Assembly: GCA_013396995.1 (NCBI GenBank)
Contig: VWZP01002200.1
Span: 620,001-684,000, forward strand
Length of the DNA stretch: 64,000 nt
Direction: 5' to 3'
Origin: Dicaeum eximium
Lineage: Eukaryota; Chordata; Aves; Passeriformes; Dicaeidae
Positions within the stretch are counted from its first letter, which is position 1. Each line of letters opens with the position of its first letter. The notes under the pieces are model-generated. The model did no database searches, was not told the origin of the DNA, and saw only the letters and a list, made by a program, of their open reading frames with translations. Both the position numbers and the translations under genes were made by a program. Of this stretch, positions 48,501-60,900 are shown piece after piece.

Positions 48501-48757
48501 AAGCACATGGGTGGCCCCATTAATCCTGAGGGTGGTACTCCAGTACAGGAAGCACCAGGAGCTAGACACTCTCCCCAAGGCATGTTTCACTAACAATAGC
48601 ATACGCCATGAAATTTTTGTAGCCCAGGGTTGTTCAGGTCCAAATAATAATTGCGATAAGAAGGAAGAAGTAAATATTAAAATGTTGTGAATGTATTTGC
48701 ACCTTGCCAGGGCGGTGGGATTATTCCTTATCCTGGGCCTTTTTGTTTGCTTTTCAG
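39524..48757 (+). other. EPHA5: Intron between the transmembrane exon and the cassette exon (9.2 kb)
   Basis: Non-coding sequence ending in a good acceptor (TTTTTGTTTGCTTTTCAG). It contains a T15 run at 46193-46207, potential AATAAA signals at 39929 and about 40416, and two AT-rich motif-dense blocks (about 45720-45930 and 47600-47900) that look like possible conserved regulatory DNA. A weak inverted CR1-like string lies near 46450. The open frames have no family resemblance. Confidence 0.85.
46193..46207. repeat. Poly-T tract (15 T)
   Basis: A homopolymer run in the intron before the cassette exon, followed by CCCCATCTGCAG. It has no linked exon. Confidence 0.85.
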
Positions 48758-48823
48758 TTGCTGCGATCATGGCTGTGGGTGGGCTTCTTCTCTGCGTGCT
48801 GTTGCCTATCCGAGCCTAACATG
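48758..48823 (+). CDS. EPHA5: EPHA5 alternative cassette exon: 22-residue juxtamembrane insert
   Basis: This 66 bp exon is flanked by phase 2 introns, so it can be included or skipped without changing frame. Spliced after the transmembrane exon (AG) and before the 55231 exon (G) it reads [29 protein letters not shown]. The acceptor has a long pyrimidine tract (TTTTTGTTTGCTTTTCAG) and the donor ATG|GTCAGT is moderate, as is common for regulated exons. From memory, the long human EPHA5 isoform carries an insert at exactly this point beginning SCCECGCG and ending HPSLIW, about 17 of 23 junction-to-junction residues the same. The insert puts cysteines directly inside the membrane, replaces the basic RR stop-transfer pair, and moves the juxtamembrane tyrosines 22 residues further from the bilayer. 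Its effect on signalling is not known to me. The exon is short and easy to miss in gene predictions. Confidence 0.88.
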
Positions 48824-49218
48824 GTCAGTGTTCCCACCCGTGCTGGCTCCTACTTCGTGTCCTCCGTCCGTGTTTTCTGTGCACAGTCTGCCTCTCCCTT
48901 CCTTTCTTGTATTGGCCTGGAAATCACTTTCTCATCTGATCCCTGTACCCAGCTTGTCTATCTCAACAACCGGAAATAGCGTGACCTGAAGCAGAGAGTA
49001 TCTTCGGCAAGAGCAGGGATCTCAGGGGCAAAGACCTGCTGTGTCATGCCATGGTCAATGCAGGCACTGCAGCAGGTGTCTGATCACACACCATGTGTGC
49101 TGGACACCCATCGAGTTCTGCTTCTTGTCACCCAAAGGGGCTGGGGGAGGTAATGTGCCCCCAGAGGAGGCAGGGGGTAGGCAGGAGCAGAGAAGTGTTT
49201 ATTTAGTGGCATGTGACA

Positions 49219-49716
49219 TGCATGTCAGGGGAATGAGGTGTATGTCGTGGACATACATGTCAGTGTGTGGCACACACAGCAGTGACATGGTGCTGTGTGC
49301 CCTGGATATGCTCCAGCAGCATTGGACATATCTCTGTGGGTGTCCTGAGGTGCGTGTCCATGCTGCATGCTGTCCTGTTCTGCCACCATCTGCGCTGCCT
49401 CACCACTTCCTGCTCCCTTGTACTCTCCCCTCTTTTTTCAAAGGAGGGGTGATTTTAATTTCTGTTGGTTTGGCTGGATGCAAGTTGAGTTGCTTCCCAA
49501 AGAAGAATCAGCTATGGTATTTGTGTGGGCAGAGATCTTCCTAAGCCTCCTAAGAGATGCATGTAATCACCATCCCCATCAGATAGCTGCTTGACACCAC
49601 AGAATTTCTGAGACGTCCCACGTGCATTGTTAAGCTGGGAAGTTTTCTCAGCATAGCTGGTGAGAGGTGTGGAACTCTTCTGTTGTGTTTTTTGGGGAAT
49701 GCTGAGGCTTTGCATG
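49219..49716 (+). promoter_or_regulatory. EPHA5: Cluster of four TGCATG motifs downstream of the cassette exon
   Basis: TGCATG occurs at 49219, 49364, 49558 and 49711, about 0.4 to 0.9 kb past the cassette donor. UGCAUG is the binding element of RBFOX proteins, which typically promote inclusion of neuronal exons when bound downstream; this is established for the family. The preceding intron also has this hexamer roughly once per kb by eye, so the enrichment is only moderate. Confidence 0.4.
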
Positions 49717-52700
49717 GTGATAGCTGGGTCATAGTGCAGTTCCTTGACAGCAGTTGCTAAGGTGGACCATTTTGGGGTCCTCTGGTGCTGTATTTTTATT
49801 TGATAGAGGAGGAGTTTGGGTTTTGTTTTTTCTTCCTGGTGGAGCATTTTTTACTTGGTTTTTGTGACTTTTCAGTGCTTAAGAGCAGATTTAGCAAGCA
49901 AGGATGCTCAGCTCAAAGTGTGTGCCTGTAGAAAGTTGTTCTGGTGTGTGGACCACTGTTTTGGCAATGATTGCTCTGAAAAAACACCTTGCAGTACTTC
50001 TATTGTCTGTCATGCCTGTGGCACCAGTGCACGAGCAGTCCCTCACTGCAAGTCATGCTTCAAATGTCCTCAAGCAAGGCCCCCAAGCAGAGCATGACAG
50101 CAATGGAAAGTAGTTCTCAGAGAAGACCAGGATTGGACTGGATGGTTTTGAAGAAGAGAGACACACAAGGAAAACTTGGCTGACCTGGAAAACACCCTCT
50201 GCAGGTTTCCTCCTAAGGTGCAGGGAGACTAATGTGGCAGCAGGTTGGGAAGGGGAAATGGGAAAAGTTACTTCAAGGCACAGATGCCATTGGCTGTGCT
50301 ATGGGAAGGCACAACAACCTCTTTAGAGAGATTTATGGAAATCACTTCAGAGGGAGCTTCCTGCAAGAGAGGAAAATGGTATCTTGTTTAAAATATTTCT
50401 AATTGTTCTGGCAGTGGTTTAGGAAAGCAGGGAGTCATTCAGCGCAAAGGCAGGGAAAGACTAAAGGCTAAAAATACCACTGCTGGATTTGTGAAGCTTC
50501 CTTTGTAAGACATCCAAGTTAATCAGAGGTCAAATACAGGGTCACAGAGTGCAGAGGGGGACAGCAGTGCTGGGAAAGCAGCTGAGAAGATTGCGAGCCT
50601 GCAGCCCTTTGGAAGGGAATCTGCCCCGTTCCTCTCAGGCCAGCCACCTCCTGTACCTCCTGAACTAAGCTAAAGGTCTTTGTTCATCATCACCAGACCT
50701 TTTACTGCTCTTTTGATCTTGCGCAAGAGGAAAGCGAACAGAAAAACGGAAAGCAACTTCCACTTTAGAAGCTGTTCAGTTTATACCAGTCCCTTGAGTT
50801 TTGCCTGGTTTTTTGATACTGAATTTATCCTCGGATTGCAGGCAGCAAAGGCAAATGCTTGAACATAGTCTAACATTGCTAGTGGTAGTATTTGCCTCTG
50901 GCTCTCAGTATCAGTTTTGTTTATCAAGTATAAAGCTATTCACTGAACAAGTTATTGTCTCCACACATGAGCTGAGGCGACAGGATCTTGGCCAGATGGA
51001 GAGATCCATGTTTGTTTGTTCCTCTGCATGGAACACGATCCTGCCCTGCCACACGTATGCAGCTTTATTGCTTTAACATCTTGGAACAAATAATCTGAAA
51101 TAAGCACTAACCCTTTGTAAGCAATAACCTTGCAGTCCTTGCAAACCTCCTGTAAAGTGACAGCTTGAGATGGGTCGGAAGCATTTCTCTAAGTTGATTT
51201 ATTGTTAAAGACATGCTTCTGAGTGAAGGTCTTACCCCTGAAAAAAAAGTGTTTTGTCACTGTTTCAGAGAAGTGCATATGCTTTGTTTATCTCATATTT
51301 AAGAGATTAAATGCATGTGTAAGTCTCTGCAAGACTGGGATGAAAGATTGCATGCTGCTAAAAAAAGTATGCAAAGATTTTTTCACATCAACACCTAGGG
51401 CTTGACATCCAAGGTCCAGGTTCACAGTACCCTGGCTGTGTCTTGCCTGGGCTGTGACCAGAATGGTGGCCCTCACTAGGGAGATGAAAACTCTTTCCCT
51501 TGGGCATTCTGTGGGTTTCAGGGGAATGCCTCGAGTGGCCAAAGGGCCACACACAACCCAGCAAGGGTATCCTGAAGCACAGGGCAGAAACAAATGAATC
51601 TCCATCAGTCCAGGGAGAGCAAGCATCTTTCTGCCTCACTTCGTGAAGGATTTTTCTCTGTGAATTGGCTTCTGTCATGCAAGGTGGTGGGCATTGGTTT
51701 CCTAGCTGGATTCTTCATCTTTCTACCTGTCCATTTTATATTTTATAAACCTATATAGGTATCATTTTACAACTTCACTTTTATAATCTGCTCCATAAAT
51801 ATTTTACGAGCTGCCTGCCAATCTGCAAGTAGTTTTTAAATAAGACATGATGCCTTAAGAATATTTAAAGTCTCACTTCTCTTTTTACCTCTGATACTTT
51901 TCTTGAAAAACACAGAGCTGTGCAAGGAAGGCATCTGCTTTCTGCATAGAGAAACTGGGACAAACCCACAACAGGAGTAAATGAATTGAGATTCAGGTGT
52001 GCTGCTGAATTACCTTAACTCTTTGGCTGAGTGTCTCCAGCCTGGTGGGAGATGAAGCGAGTGTCAGGATCTTTATGCTTTTGCTGTGGATGATACAGAA
52101 AAGATATAGGAAATCTATGGTTTGTACAGTGATAATAAACTAGAGAATGAGTCTTCCATCAGAGCTTTTGACTCACAGCTTAGCCAATAAATATTAAGAG
52201 CAAATGCACATTCAGAAATGGATTATTTCACAAACAATTGAGAGCTTTTTTTCATCCCAAAATATATTGCAAAGCCACAATATTTAGATACTTTGATCTG
52301 CCAGTAAGATTCACAAAGTGACTCCAGACTGTTAATCTGAAATTACAAATCTTTATGGCATTTAGCTGGGGAAGAAAGGAGAAAAAAATGCTTGTGTGTG
52401 TTATTTAAAGCATCTGAAGGTCAAGAATGGAAGAAGCACAGTTTGGCCCCAGTCAGCGTGGACTCTGGGTAGTTTGAGCAAGTGTGTGAAGGGCAAAAGT
52501 GATGGCAGGTTTTGCAGCAAGCTTTATTAGTGACACCCAACTGTTGCTTGACAGTCACAGTCCACTAGCTGCCATTTCACTTTGATGTGTCTTGTCAAGG
52601 CTTGTTTTAACGATGCTTCAGGCATCCCAGAGCCTGATTTCATATGCTAATGTGATGTGCTGCTGTATGTGTTACCCAGAGAAGGGGACAGCTGCAGCCA

Positions 52701-54241
52701 GCTGGTTTGCATTGGCCCTTGGAGCACGTCCGTGGGCAGTAAAACTTGGACCATTGTGCATCAAGGTGTGCTTGGATCACTGTATGCAGGGGATGGCATC
52801 TTTCTGTCTCCGCCCTATTTATGGTCAAGGAATGGAGAGAGGCAGGTCATAGAAAGGATAATGTCAGAAAAGAATTTTTACAGGCAAAGTGCTTCAAACC
52901 TGAGGAAGAGATAAGGGCATTTGCTCCAAAAGGCAAAACAGAAGAAGTATCAGATACATGCATTTGGTAGAAGGATGAATTGACATATTTGTGTATTTTT
53001 AAAAGGCAAATTGAGTCATGAGCCTCCATCCAGAAAAACTAGTTCTGCAGAAAACTGATGTAACTTTGGCAACTTGCAGCAGAAAAAATTGGGGTTGCCA
53101 GAAGTGAGACTTGATACTGAGACTCATCTCTCTATTTAGTTAAAGGGAAGGTCATATGATGAAGAAGAAGAATCCATTCTCACCAAGGGTTTGTGAACAC
53201 CAGGATGTGCTTTGAAATGACCCTTCCTCCCAGGGTCTCCATGTACACCTGGGGCTTAGGTTTTGAGTTAATTATGCAGAAAATGGCGCTGCTGCTTTTA
53301 GAGCAAGGCAGTGAGCACCAACATGCAGATAACTTAGCCATGTCTCTGGGCACCTCAGTGCTGTTCTTGTGGGGTTTGCATTCGAAGTGTTGCGGTCTCA
53401 GCTTGGTTGCTGCTGCTGAAATCATGCCCTGCATGTATAGCCTGGCTGTTTATCAAGTGCAACTTCTTTATCTCCCTGCCTGCATCCCCAGAATGCCTGC
53501 CAGCCTCCCCTTGTCTTCTTGATCCTCTCCCCTGTGCTTGCACAACCTTTGCAATCTCTTTTTCCTTCCTCTCCCTGTGGCACAGGTCTCCTTTGCCCCC
53601 AAGGTAAGCTTCCTCTTCCCCAGAATAGCCCCAGAAGCTCATGTTGCTTTTCCCCTCCTCAACTGTCCAGCATCCAGCTCTGCTGAGTCTAGCTCAATGG
53701 TGGGGTCTCATCATGTCTGGGCTTTTGTCTGTAATTGTGATCATTTCCCAAAGCCAGTGCCAGAATCCTATAGCCAAGAGGCTGCCTGGCCCCTCGCGTC
53801 CGGGCAGGCAGCAGTTCCTGTAATAGGACTCCATGCTGAGGGCATGTTTCATGCAGATGCCTGGTACTGCCTCCTCCTAATTGCAGTTTTGTTCCTGCTA
53901 ATCATATGCTCCTCCTTGCTGTGAGTGATGCTGGAGTGCTCACATGCCCCTAGCTCAAAAATCACAGAAGCAATGGAAGAGAGGTTTCTCAGCTTTAAGT
54001 GGCTTCTTAATGGCCTGAGGCTTTCTTTGAGGTGTGCCAGCTAGTGATTCCACTGCATGCTGGCTGGCTTGCAGGTGTCTATTCCAGGTTTTTCATTCTA
54101 CCAAGCAGTGTCCTTCAGTCTCATGTTCATGCAGTTTGCTGTAAGGATGAATCCAGTTCCTGTATCCAGTTGTGTTATCAGGTCCTTGGAAAGACAGGCA
54201 TATATATGTGCATCCTACATACCTCATCCCGTATCTTTAAA

Positions 54242-54260
54242 TGTGTGTGTGTGTGTGTGT
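54242..54260. repeat. (TG)n microsatellite
   Basis: About nine TG units in the intron before the juxtamembrane exon; likely polymorphic. Confidence 0.9.
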
Positions 54261-55230
54261 ATAGCAATTTTTCTTGCCTATGCAGTTATCCTGGGGCTTC
54301 CATGTGGTTTTCTAAGTGAAGCAGATCTCAGAAGTGCTACCAAAGCAGACAGTTAATGCTAATGCAAAACTATCACCTAGAAAACCAATGAGAAGAATGA
54401 AGAGTCAGGAAAGAGCAACCAAACACTAATAGGAGATGCCCTGGGGGAGATGCAAATTCCATATAACTGTGGTTGCAACTCTGTGGTAGTATTCAGCACT
54501 ATCCTTGCACTGTCTGGCTCTAAGGTGGGAGCAGGATAGGTCAGGCAGCTTGCCTCCTTCCATCTTTTTTCTGCTGGGCAGAGGGGATTCCATGAATGGC
54601 AGCTCCCCTGTGGAAAGGCAGGAGATGTGCATGAAATGCTGTGCAGAGCCAACAATATGTTGGAGACACCTGAAGGCAGTGTGGCAACAGGTTTGTTTGG
54701 TTTTGTTTTAAGCCATTATTTTGCATGTGTATATGATGTTAATGTTTACACAAGGCCATTTTCTAAAATACCATAATTTAAAGTTCTGTGCAAATGCACA
54801 GTGGATGAAGGGGAGCATGCAAGACATACAACACAGTGCCTGCAAAAGCTCTGCAGTCCAGGAGATCTTGTTTCTGCAATTCTAATGTTTCATCCCATTC
54901 CCCTTTCATTGTCCTTCCTGTTCCCGCTTTCTTTTCTTCTTAATAATAGCTGCATTAAATGTCAGGTAGAGTGGAGTTTTTCAGAAGCATCTGTGGGATT
55001 TGCAAACACAAGTCCAATTGAAAATCCATGGGCCTTGAGCCCTGAATCCCTTTAGGGAAATTGCAACCAGTTTGATGAGCTAAAACTGGGACAGCAGCAA
55101 TAAAGCCACTAGAGAGGTTGGGTTCATCACTGCTCTGGGTTTTTGTGCATTGTATGATTCAAAGTTAAGAATGGAGTTCTGCCATAGCAGAGACAAAAAT
55201 ACTCTTCTGTTGTGGTTTTTTTTCCCCCAG

Positions 55231-55298
55231 GCGATGTGGCTATAGCAAGGCTAAGCAAGATCCAGAAGAGGAAAAGATGCATTTTCATAATGGCCACA
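55231..55298 (+). CDS. EPHA5: EPHA5 exon: membrane-proximal cytoplasmic segment
   Basis: This 68 bp exon encodes (R/W)[22 protein letters not shown] plus one base of the next Ile codon. The basic start anchors the cytoplasmic side of the transmembrane helix, and the acidic stretch DPEEEK follows. This peptide is one of the clearest EPHA5 identifiers, since EPHA3, EPHA4 and EPHA7 differ here as far as I recall. The acceptor is TTTTTTTTCCCCCAG|G and the donor CCACA|GTGAGT; both are strong. The first G completes either Arg (cassette skipped) or Trp (cassette included). Confidence 0.96.
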
Positions 55299-56665
55299 GT
55301 GAGTAAAAAGCAAACATATATATGTGGTTTTGGCTTTCTGTGGTGATGAGAAATTCAACTGAGAGGTGGTTTTCTGGGGGAAAGAAAAAATCTGCTTTTG
55401 CAGGTATTTCACAAAAGAATTTGGTGCAGTAGGTGCCCACCTGCCCCTACTGCAAGCCCCACAGAGAACTGAAGATTTGAACAGTCCTTGTATGTGCTGA
55501 GCTGTTCTTACCTGTATGTTTGCACCAGATCATTCTAGCGAGCCTTTTTGGTTTGTTCTTCTGTGTTTGCTGTGTGAGCCAAGATGTTATTAATTTTTTC
55601 TGCTCAGCACATAACAACTCAGCATTTTTGTGGTCTGGATGCATCAGTCTAAAATACCTGTTTGACACCTTTGCTTCACCTCAGCCAGCTGTGAGGACCA
55701 AGCCCACTGTTACTTTTCAGCTTGGATGCCTCTGCAGAGGTGTGAGGAATAACACCTATTTCCTGCACCTAGGAAGCTTTCAGAAATGTTAAGTTAATGG
55801 CCTTGTATAGAAAACCCCTCTGCAGTGATGCTAGAAAGTAAATCTCATGGTTGCTCTCAGTCCTTCCTTCATCAAGAGCTGTGGGATCTGGGGATGGGTA
55901 ACAGTGAGGTGTCTTTTGGGGTGGAAAAGGCAAACACATTGTGAGTGAAAGTCAAATTTCCATTAGTGCTGTGTAATGAAGGCAGCAGGAAGCAAATCAA
56001 TTAAGAGCCACAGTGTAATGTAGCTGTCTCATTAGACTGATGAGCAATTCTTCATGTGAGTAGCCTTAATGATTGTCAAAACAAACTTATAATATGGATA
56101 ATGAAAATACTTTTTCCCCTCTCAAGTCCTGGAGAAAAAGCCTGCTATTGATTGTATTTATACTGATACAACCCACAGGCTTTGTACTGCAAATATGCAG
56201 TTCTTTTAAATCTCAGTAACTCCATCTGAAATAATGTGGGCAATTGATTAGCTGATGTGTGACTGGTAGGGCATAATTTATTTCAGCTCTCCATCAACCT
56301 CCATCTATCCAGCTTGCTTTGCAAGTTACTCCTGTAACATTTTGCTTTTTGTACTTTTCCCCCTGGTGTACCCTCTCCAGTTCCAGAAAGGAATTCTTTT
56401 CTACCAAACACCAGACCAGCCCATTACACAGCACCAAAAGGGATTTCTAGCTGCACATCATTCCAGCTGAGCACTGTTGTGCTTTTCCAAACATGCTGAA
56501 GTTGCACATATGTCACACATAAACTAAATGTCATTTTCCAAGAATGATCCTCATTTCACCATATAAATGAATTTCCAGCAGAGCAGAGTGCAAGGGACGG
56601 GAGTGTGTAATGTCCATTTTCCGTGATGCCATGTGCCATTAAATGTGCTTAATTTGTGTTTGCAG
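55299..56665 (+). other. EPHA5: Intron (1.4 kb)
   Basis: Non-coding sequence between the two juxtamembrane exons, ending TTAATTTGTGTTTGCAG. Nothing recognisable apart from short AT-rich stretches. Confidence 0.85.
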
Positions 56666-56791
56666 TTAAGCTGCCTGGAGTGAGGACCTATGTTGACCCC
56701 CACACCTATGAGGACCCCAATCAAGCTGTCCACGAGTTTGCTAAGGAAATTGAAGCTTCGTGCATAACCATTGAAAGAGTTATTGGAGCTG
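56666..56791 (+). CDS. EPHA5: EPHA5 exon: juxtamembrane tyrosines and start of the kinase domain
   Basis: This 126 bp exon encodes [43 protein letters not shown]. The two Tyr codons at 56689 and 56707, in the [10 protein letters not shown] motif, are the juxtamembrane autophosphorylation sites of Eph kinases. Unphosphorylated, they hold the kinase inactive; phosphorylated, they recruit SH2 proteins. The exon ends inside the glycine-rich loop, where the split Gly codon (G|GT) is completed by the next exon to give IGAGEFGEV. The donor is GCTG|GTATGG. Human EPHA5 has, to my memory, Ile where this sequence has Val in TYVDPH. Confidence 0.97.
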
Positions 56792-57812
56792 GTATGGAAA
56801 TGCATTCCATGACCCTTAGCAACGTGAAGGGTTGGCTTTGTTAACATGAGACATCTGGGAAGGGCCCTGAAATATTTGAGCTGTTAGGCACCCTGCAAGT
56901 GAAGGTGTGCATGTTCCAGCTGAAGTGTGGGACAGACCTGTCATTGACTGCAGTTTTGAAATTCAGGAGCTGAATTGAAAATGTCAGAAAATGGTCACAA
57001 ATGGTCAGCTGAGCTATTTCAATGGATGCTAAGGGAAAGGAGTCACTTGAGTTTCACATTCTTTTTTACCATTTGAACCTTCTTATCCCCCAACGTTAAG
57101 GTCAGTCTTAAAGCAAAAATTAAAAATAAGAGGTTACCTGGGACATTAAAAAAAGCACAGGCCAAAGTCCAAAGCTTTAAACTTTCTTGGTTAGAAGAAG
57201 AAGCTCCCATTTTGTTTCCAATAAAGATGTTTGTTTAGACTTGCATCCAAACTTGGGAGTATTTTCTATCCTCTGAAATTGTGGGTTTGGATGTAATTTA
57301 GTGTTCACCAGAAAAAAATCCATTTAGGTTACTTTTTGGCAAAGGTAGTAATAAAATTGTAAAGAGTTTATAGTCTATAAAAATACATGTTACTGTGAAA
57401 GGCTGACAGCTTTTCTGTGTAACTTACCAAAGGAAGTTTAAAAAGCAAGTGGTTTGAGTTTTACAGCTATCCACACAGGACAGTGGTACAGGATATGACA
57501 GGACTCTTTCATATAGTAGACAAAAATATGAAATGAGAAAAAAGCCCAGTGGAATATAAAGCATAGCTCTTTAAATATAGGAAAATTACATTTTTACTCG
57601 AAGTTTTCTTGTGCTTATGAATTACTTGGCTTGTGGTACAGTGGCTGTTTGAGATAGTCATCACTGCAATGTTCAGCAGTCCATATCCATGAATGTAGGG
57701 CAGCCCTTTGTGCTTTTCATCAGCCAAGGCTGTGCTGCATCCTGTAGACAGAGGCACAGAATATGTTCCCTTGATGTGGTGTGATCCTGTTCTTCCTCAT
57801 TTTCTTCTGAAG
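56792..57812 (+). other. EPHA5: Intron inside the glycine-rich loop codon (1.0 kb)
   Basis: Short non-coding intron ending CATTTTCTTCTGAAG. An AT-rich sequence with no recognised element. Confidence 0.85.
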
Positions 57813-57998
57813 GTGAATTTGGGGAAGTCTGCAGTGGGAGGCTGAAGCTGCAGGGAAAGCGTGAGTTTCCAGTGGCTATCAAAACCCTGAAGGTGGGCTA
57901 CACAGAGAAACAGAGGAGAGATTTCTTGGGAGAAGCCAGCATCATGGGGCAGTTTGACCACCCCAACATCATCCACCTGGAAGGTGTCGTCACCAAAA
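57813..57998 (+). CDS. EPHA5: EPHA5 exon: kinase N-lobe with catalytic lysine and helix C
   Basis: This 186 bp exon completes the glycine-rich loop ([16 protein letters not shown]), then encodes [32 protein letters not shown] and [14 protein letters not shown]. The Lys codon at 57881-57883 in VAIK is the ATP-anchoring lysine, and the Glu in FLGEAS is its helix-C partner. All residues needed for an active N-lobe are present, unlike the kinase-dead EPHA10 and EPHB6. It ends in phase 1 at AAAA|GTAGGT. A second GT lies 5 bp further on, but its use would shift the frame. Confidence 0.97.
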
Positions 57999-60900
57999 GT
58001 AGGTACAACTTGCTGTGGACTGCTCTTTGTGAGCTCTGGCTGCTGGGAGAGTTGGTTAAAGGGAGGAAGACATCCAGGTGATGCCTGTTCTGAATGCACT
58101 TTTCATAATTTCACTTTTTAAAATTTTGCACTTTTAAAAAAAGTTTTGCTTTCCAGAAGCAAGGGAAAAAAAAAAAAGAATGAGACTGGAGGTGAAGATG
58201 ACAGGAATATATAAAACCACAATTAAAGCAAGCTCCCTCTGATATCCACTGGAGATGCCCCTGATTGGTTGCCCATGGTGCTGGTACGTGGAAGGGATTG
58301 AGGGCATCCCAGCATCAGAGTTACTGAGGTCTGACTGCTCAGTTAGCAGAACACTCTTCTATAACTTTTGCAGCCCAGTTCTTCTCCAAATTACAGTATG
58401 CACTAAAGATAAGGGCAGGGAATGCGACAGCACATCCAAATGTGCCCAGCACAAGACTGTTGGTGCTGTGCTGAGGCCATGGAAAATGTGTAGAGTTGTT
58501 ACTTGTCCATTTTAGAGCCTAGGAGGATCTACATTATTGGCATCAAGGATTATTTTGTTAACTAATTCTAAACTCTAAAATAAATAACTACTTCTTTATT
58601 TTAAGATGTGTTTTAAGTGAAGAAGCACCAGCCTCACAGGTGTGAATGGCTGTTTCCCCTCTTGCCTTCATGTTTGACAATGTCAGAGCTTGCTTGGCTG
58701 GTACTGTTCAAATGGTGGCATTTGGGGCAACATGCTGCTCTCAGTCCCATTTGTCATTCCTCAGAGGAAGCATCTCCAACATTAGTTCCTTTTCAGAGCT
58801 GCAGTAGAGAAGGTACAGAGGCTCCAGCTGTTTGTCCTTGTGATCTCCACAAAATCAGTGCTGTTTCGTAATCAACAGCCTTTTCTTGCATTTTTCCTTG
58901 AAATTGCATTTCCTGAAACTTTTAAGAAAAAATAGCCAAAATGGATTCCTCCCAAAATTGTAATAAATACCAAAATCTCTCAGAGACACCCTGTGTAAGA
59001 GCTCCAATTTCTAGCCCTGCAGGAAAGTGGAATATTGGGCAGGGAGCAAGTGATAATTATACATCCATGAAAGCTGCAACTGGCATTAGCCTGAGTCCTC
59101 CTGGCTGCTGGGTCCTCAGGGGATGGTTGGAAACCCCACTTTTAGTGAGAACGTGCTTCCCTAGCAAACTGCCTTTTATATAAAGTGGCTGTCTGCTCCA
59201 AAGGCTGCGGAAACACAGGGAGCTGTGCTTCTAAATTGGACTTGGAAAAACTGGAGTTTGGATTCAGGGGGATGTATGCACCCAGAGCTTCTCATTAGCT
59301 CAGTAAATGTTTGTTTACTGCACTCAGATATTTTTTTCCAGCAGACATCTGTAGCATCTTCATAGGTTTTTCCTTTTCTTTTACATGGACCAAAACAACC
59401 TTTATGAATCACAAAGTATTCTGCTCTCTCTAAGTATTTAACTTCTTTTATTCTTCAGTATCTCAGTCACTGGCCTTTTGTAGAATCAGATCTTTAGGGT
59501 AAAATGTCTTTGCTGCATCATGATTTACTTTGGAAGTAAATTAAGTTAAATTGAATTAGGCCATTTTTAACTCTGAATGAGAATATTGTTTTATTTAACT
59601 AATATAGCTCAAATGCACCCCTTAGTTGATTTGGACTGATCATGATAATTGTCCTCTCGCAGACAAACCCTTTGTTATTTCTGCTTTACAAAGGTAGTGA
59701 CAGTTTTCATTTGCATCCCATTTGGTTGCACTGATGGTGTACACATTGCATTAATGTGCACACCACTGACATGAATGCCATATTTTATGACCATGTAATG
59801 CCAGCAGGAGGAAGCCCTGGTGACACAGGAAATCAGCCCAGCACTTTAGAAGGGCTGATGTTTACTTTTAATTTACTTTGTTGAAAGTTATCTATTTGTG
59901 TCCTTATTTCCATGCTCTTGGAGATGGGGTTAATTTATTCCACGATTGCTGCCAACCTGCAGCAGTAAGATAATGAAACGTAAGTGCCAGAAATCTTACT
60001 TTTTTTTCTCTGATGGCATCCAAAAGCAGGAGTCTGGAGGAGGTCCCCCAGGGTGGTGGCATAACAAGACACCATTCTCACTGCAACGCTGCCTTGAAGT
60101 GTCAGAGATGAGGGACCCCATGCTGCAGTTGGGTGTTTAGCTTTCAAAACCAAAACAAAAAAAAAGTATTTGAGATATCCCTGGAGTTTTCTTCCCTACA
60201 AAGCCACTGGCATGTTTGCCATCCGATAACAATGGCCCCTGAGATCTCTCCTCCCTCCTACGTTCAGCCCGTGTTGTGCATAGACAGGTGGCTGTCATCC
60301 TTAAAGATGGGGCCCATCTTTTCATTTGGGATTCAGGAGGATCTTTCATGGTCCCAAGGTGCTTTTCTCATATCAAAAGTAATACTTTGGGCAACAGCTG
60401 TGAGAGTAATGTAAAAGAATTGAAGCAGCACAGGTCTTTTATGCTGCAAAGGTAGTATTTGCACAGCAATGAGTGTTTTGATTGACAAGTTCACAATTAC
60501 CTTTGTTATGCACATAATTAAGCAGTAAATTAGGCAAAATAGTTAAAGTAATCAAAAATGGGAAAATTAAGATCTATCTAAATGGTAGGACGTTGGCTGA
60601 TTTTTAGTATTTACCTTCATGTGCATGTTATGACACACAGCAGCTCTTGTTGATCATTTCTATAAAAGACATTTATAATACACTTTAGAAATAACTGAGA
60701 GCTCCTCTTTTGTCTGTGTTTCGTGCTAGCTAATGGAAATTGATTTAAATAAAAAATAATTTACATGTTCTTATAAGATTTCATTGAATTTACAAGGGCT
60801 AGAGCACACCACATTAATTATTGCTACGCCATTGTGGCAAGCTAGCGAGAAATTAGATTTAAAAACTGAGCAAAAACTATATATAATTACCATTAAAATG

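Larger units (their letters stand above)
48824..55230 (+). other. EPHA5: Intron between the cassette exon and the juxtamembrane exon (6.4 kb)
   Basis: Non-coding. The first 900 bp after the cassette donor contain four TGCATG motifs (reported as a regulatory candidate). A TG microsatellite lies at 54242-54260. An open frame at 53538-53924 ends in a hydrophobic run but matches nothing known. The acceptor is TGTGGTTTTTTTTCCCCCAG, a very strong pyrimidine tract. Confidence 0.85.

Noticed and set aside
49041..49544. 167-codon open frame on the plus strand after the cassette exon
   Set aside because: Cys/His-rich by chance of TG/CA-rich sequence. No resemblance to a known protein and no splice structure.
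53538..53924. 128-codon open frame ending in a hydrophobic stretch
   Set aside because: The hydrophobic end comes from pyrimidine-rich sequence. No signal, family match or exon structure.
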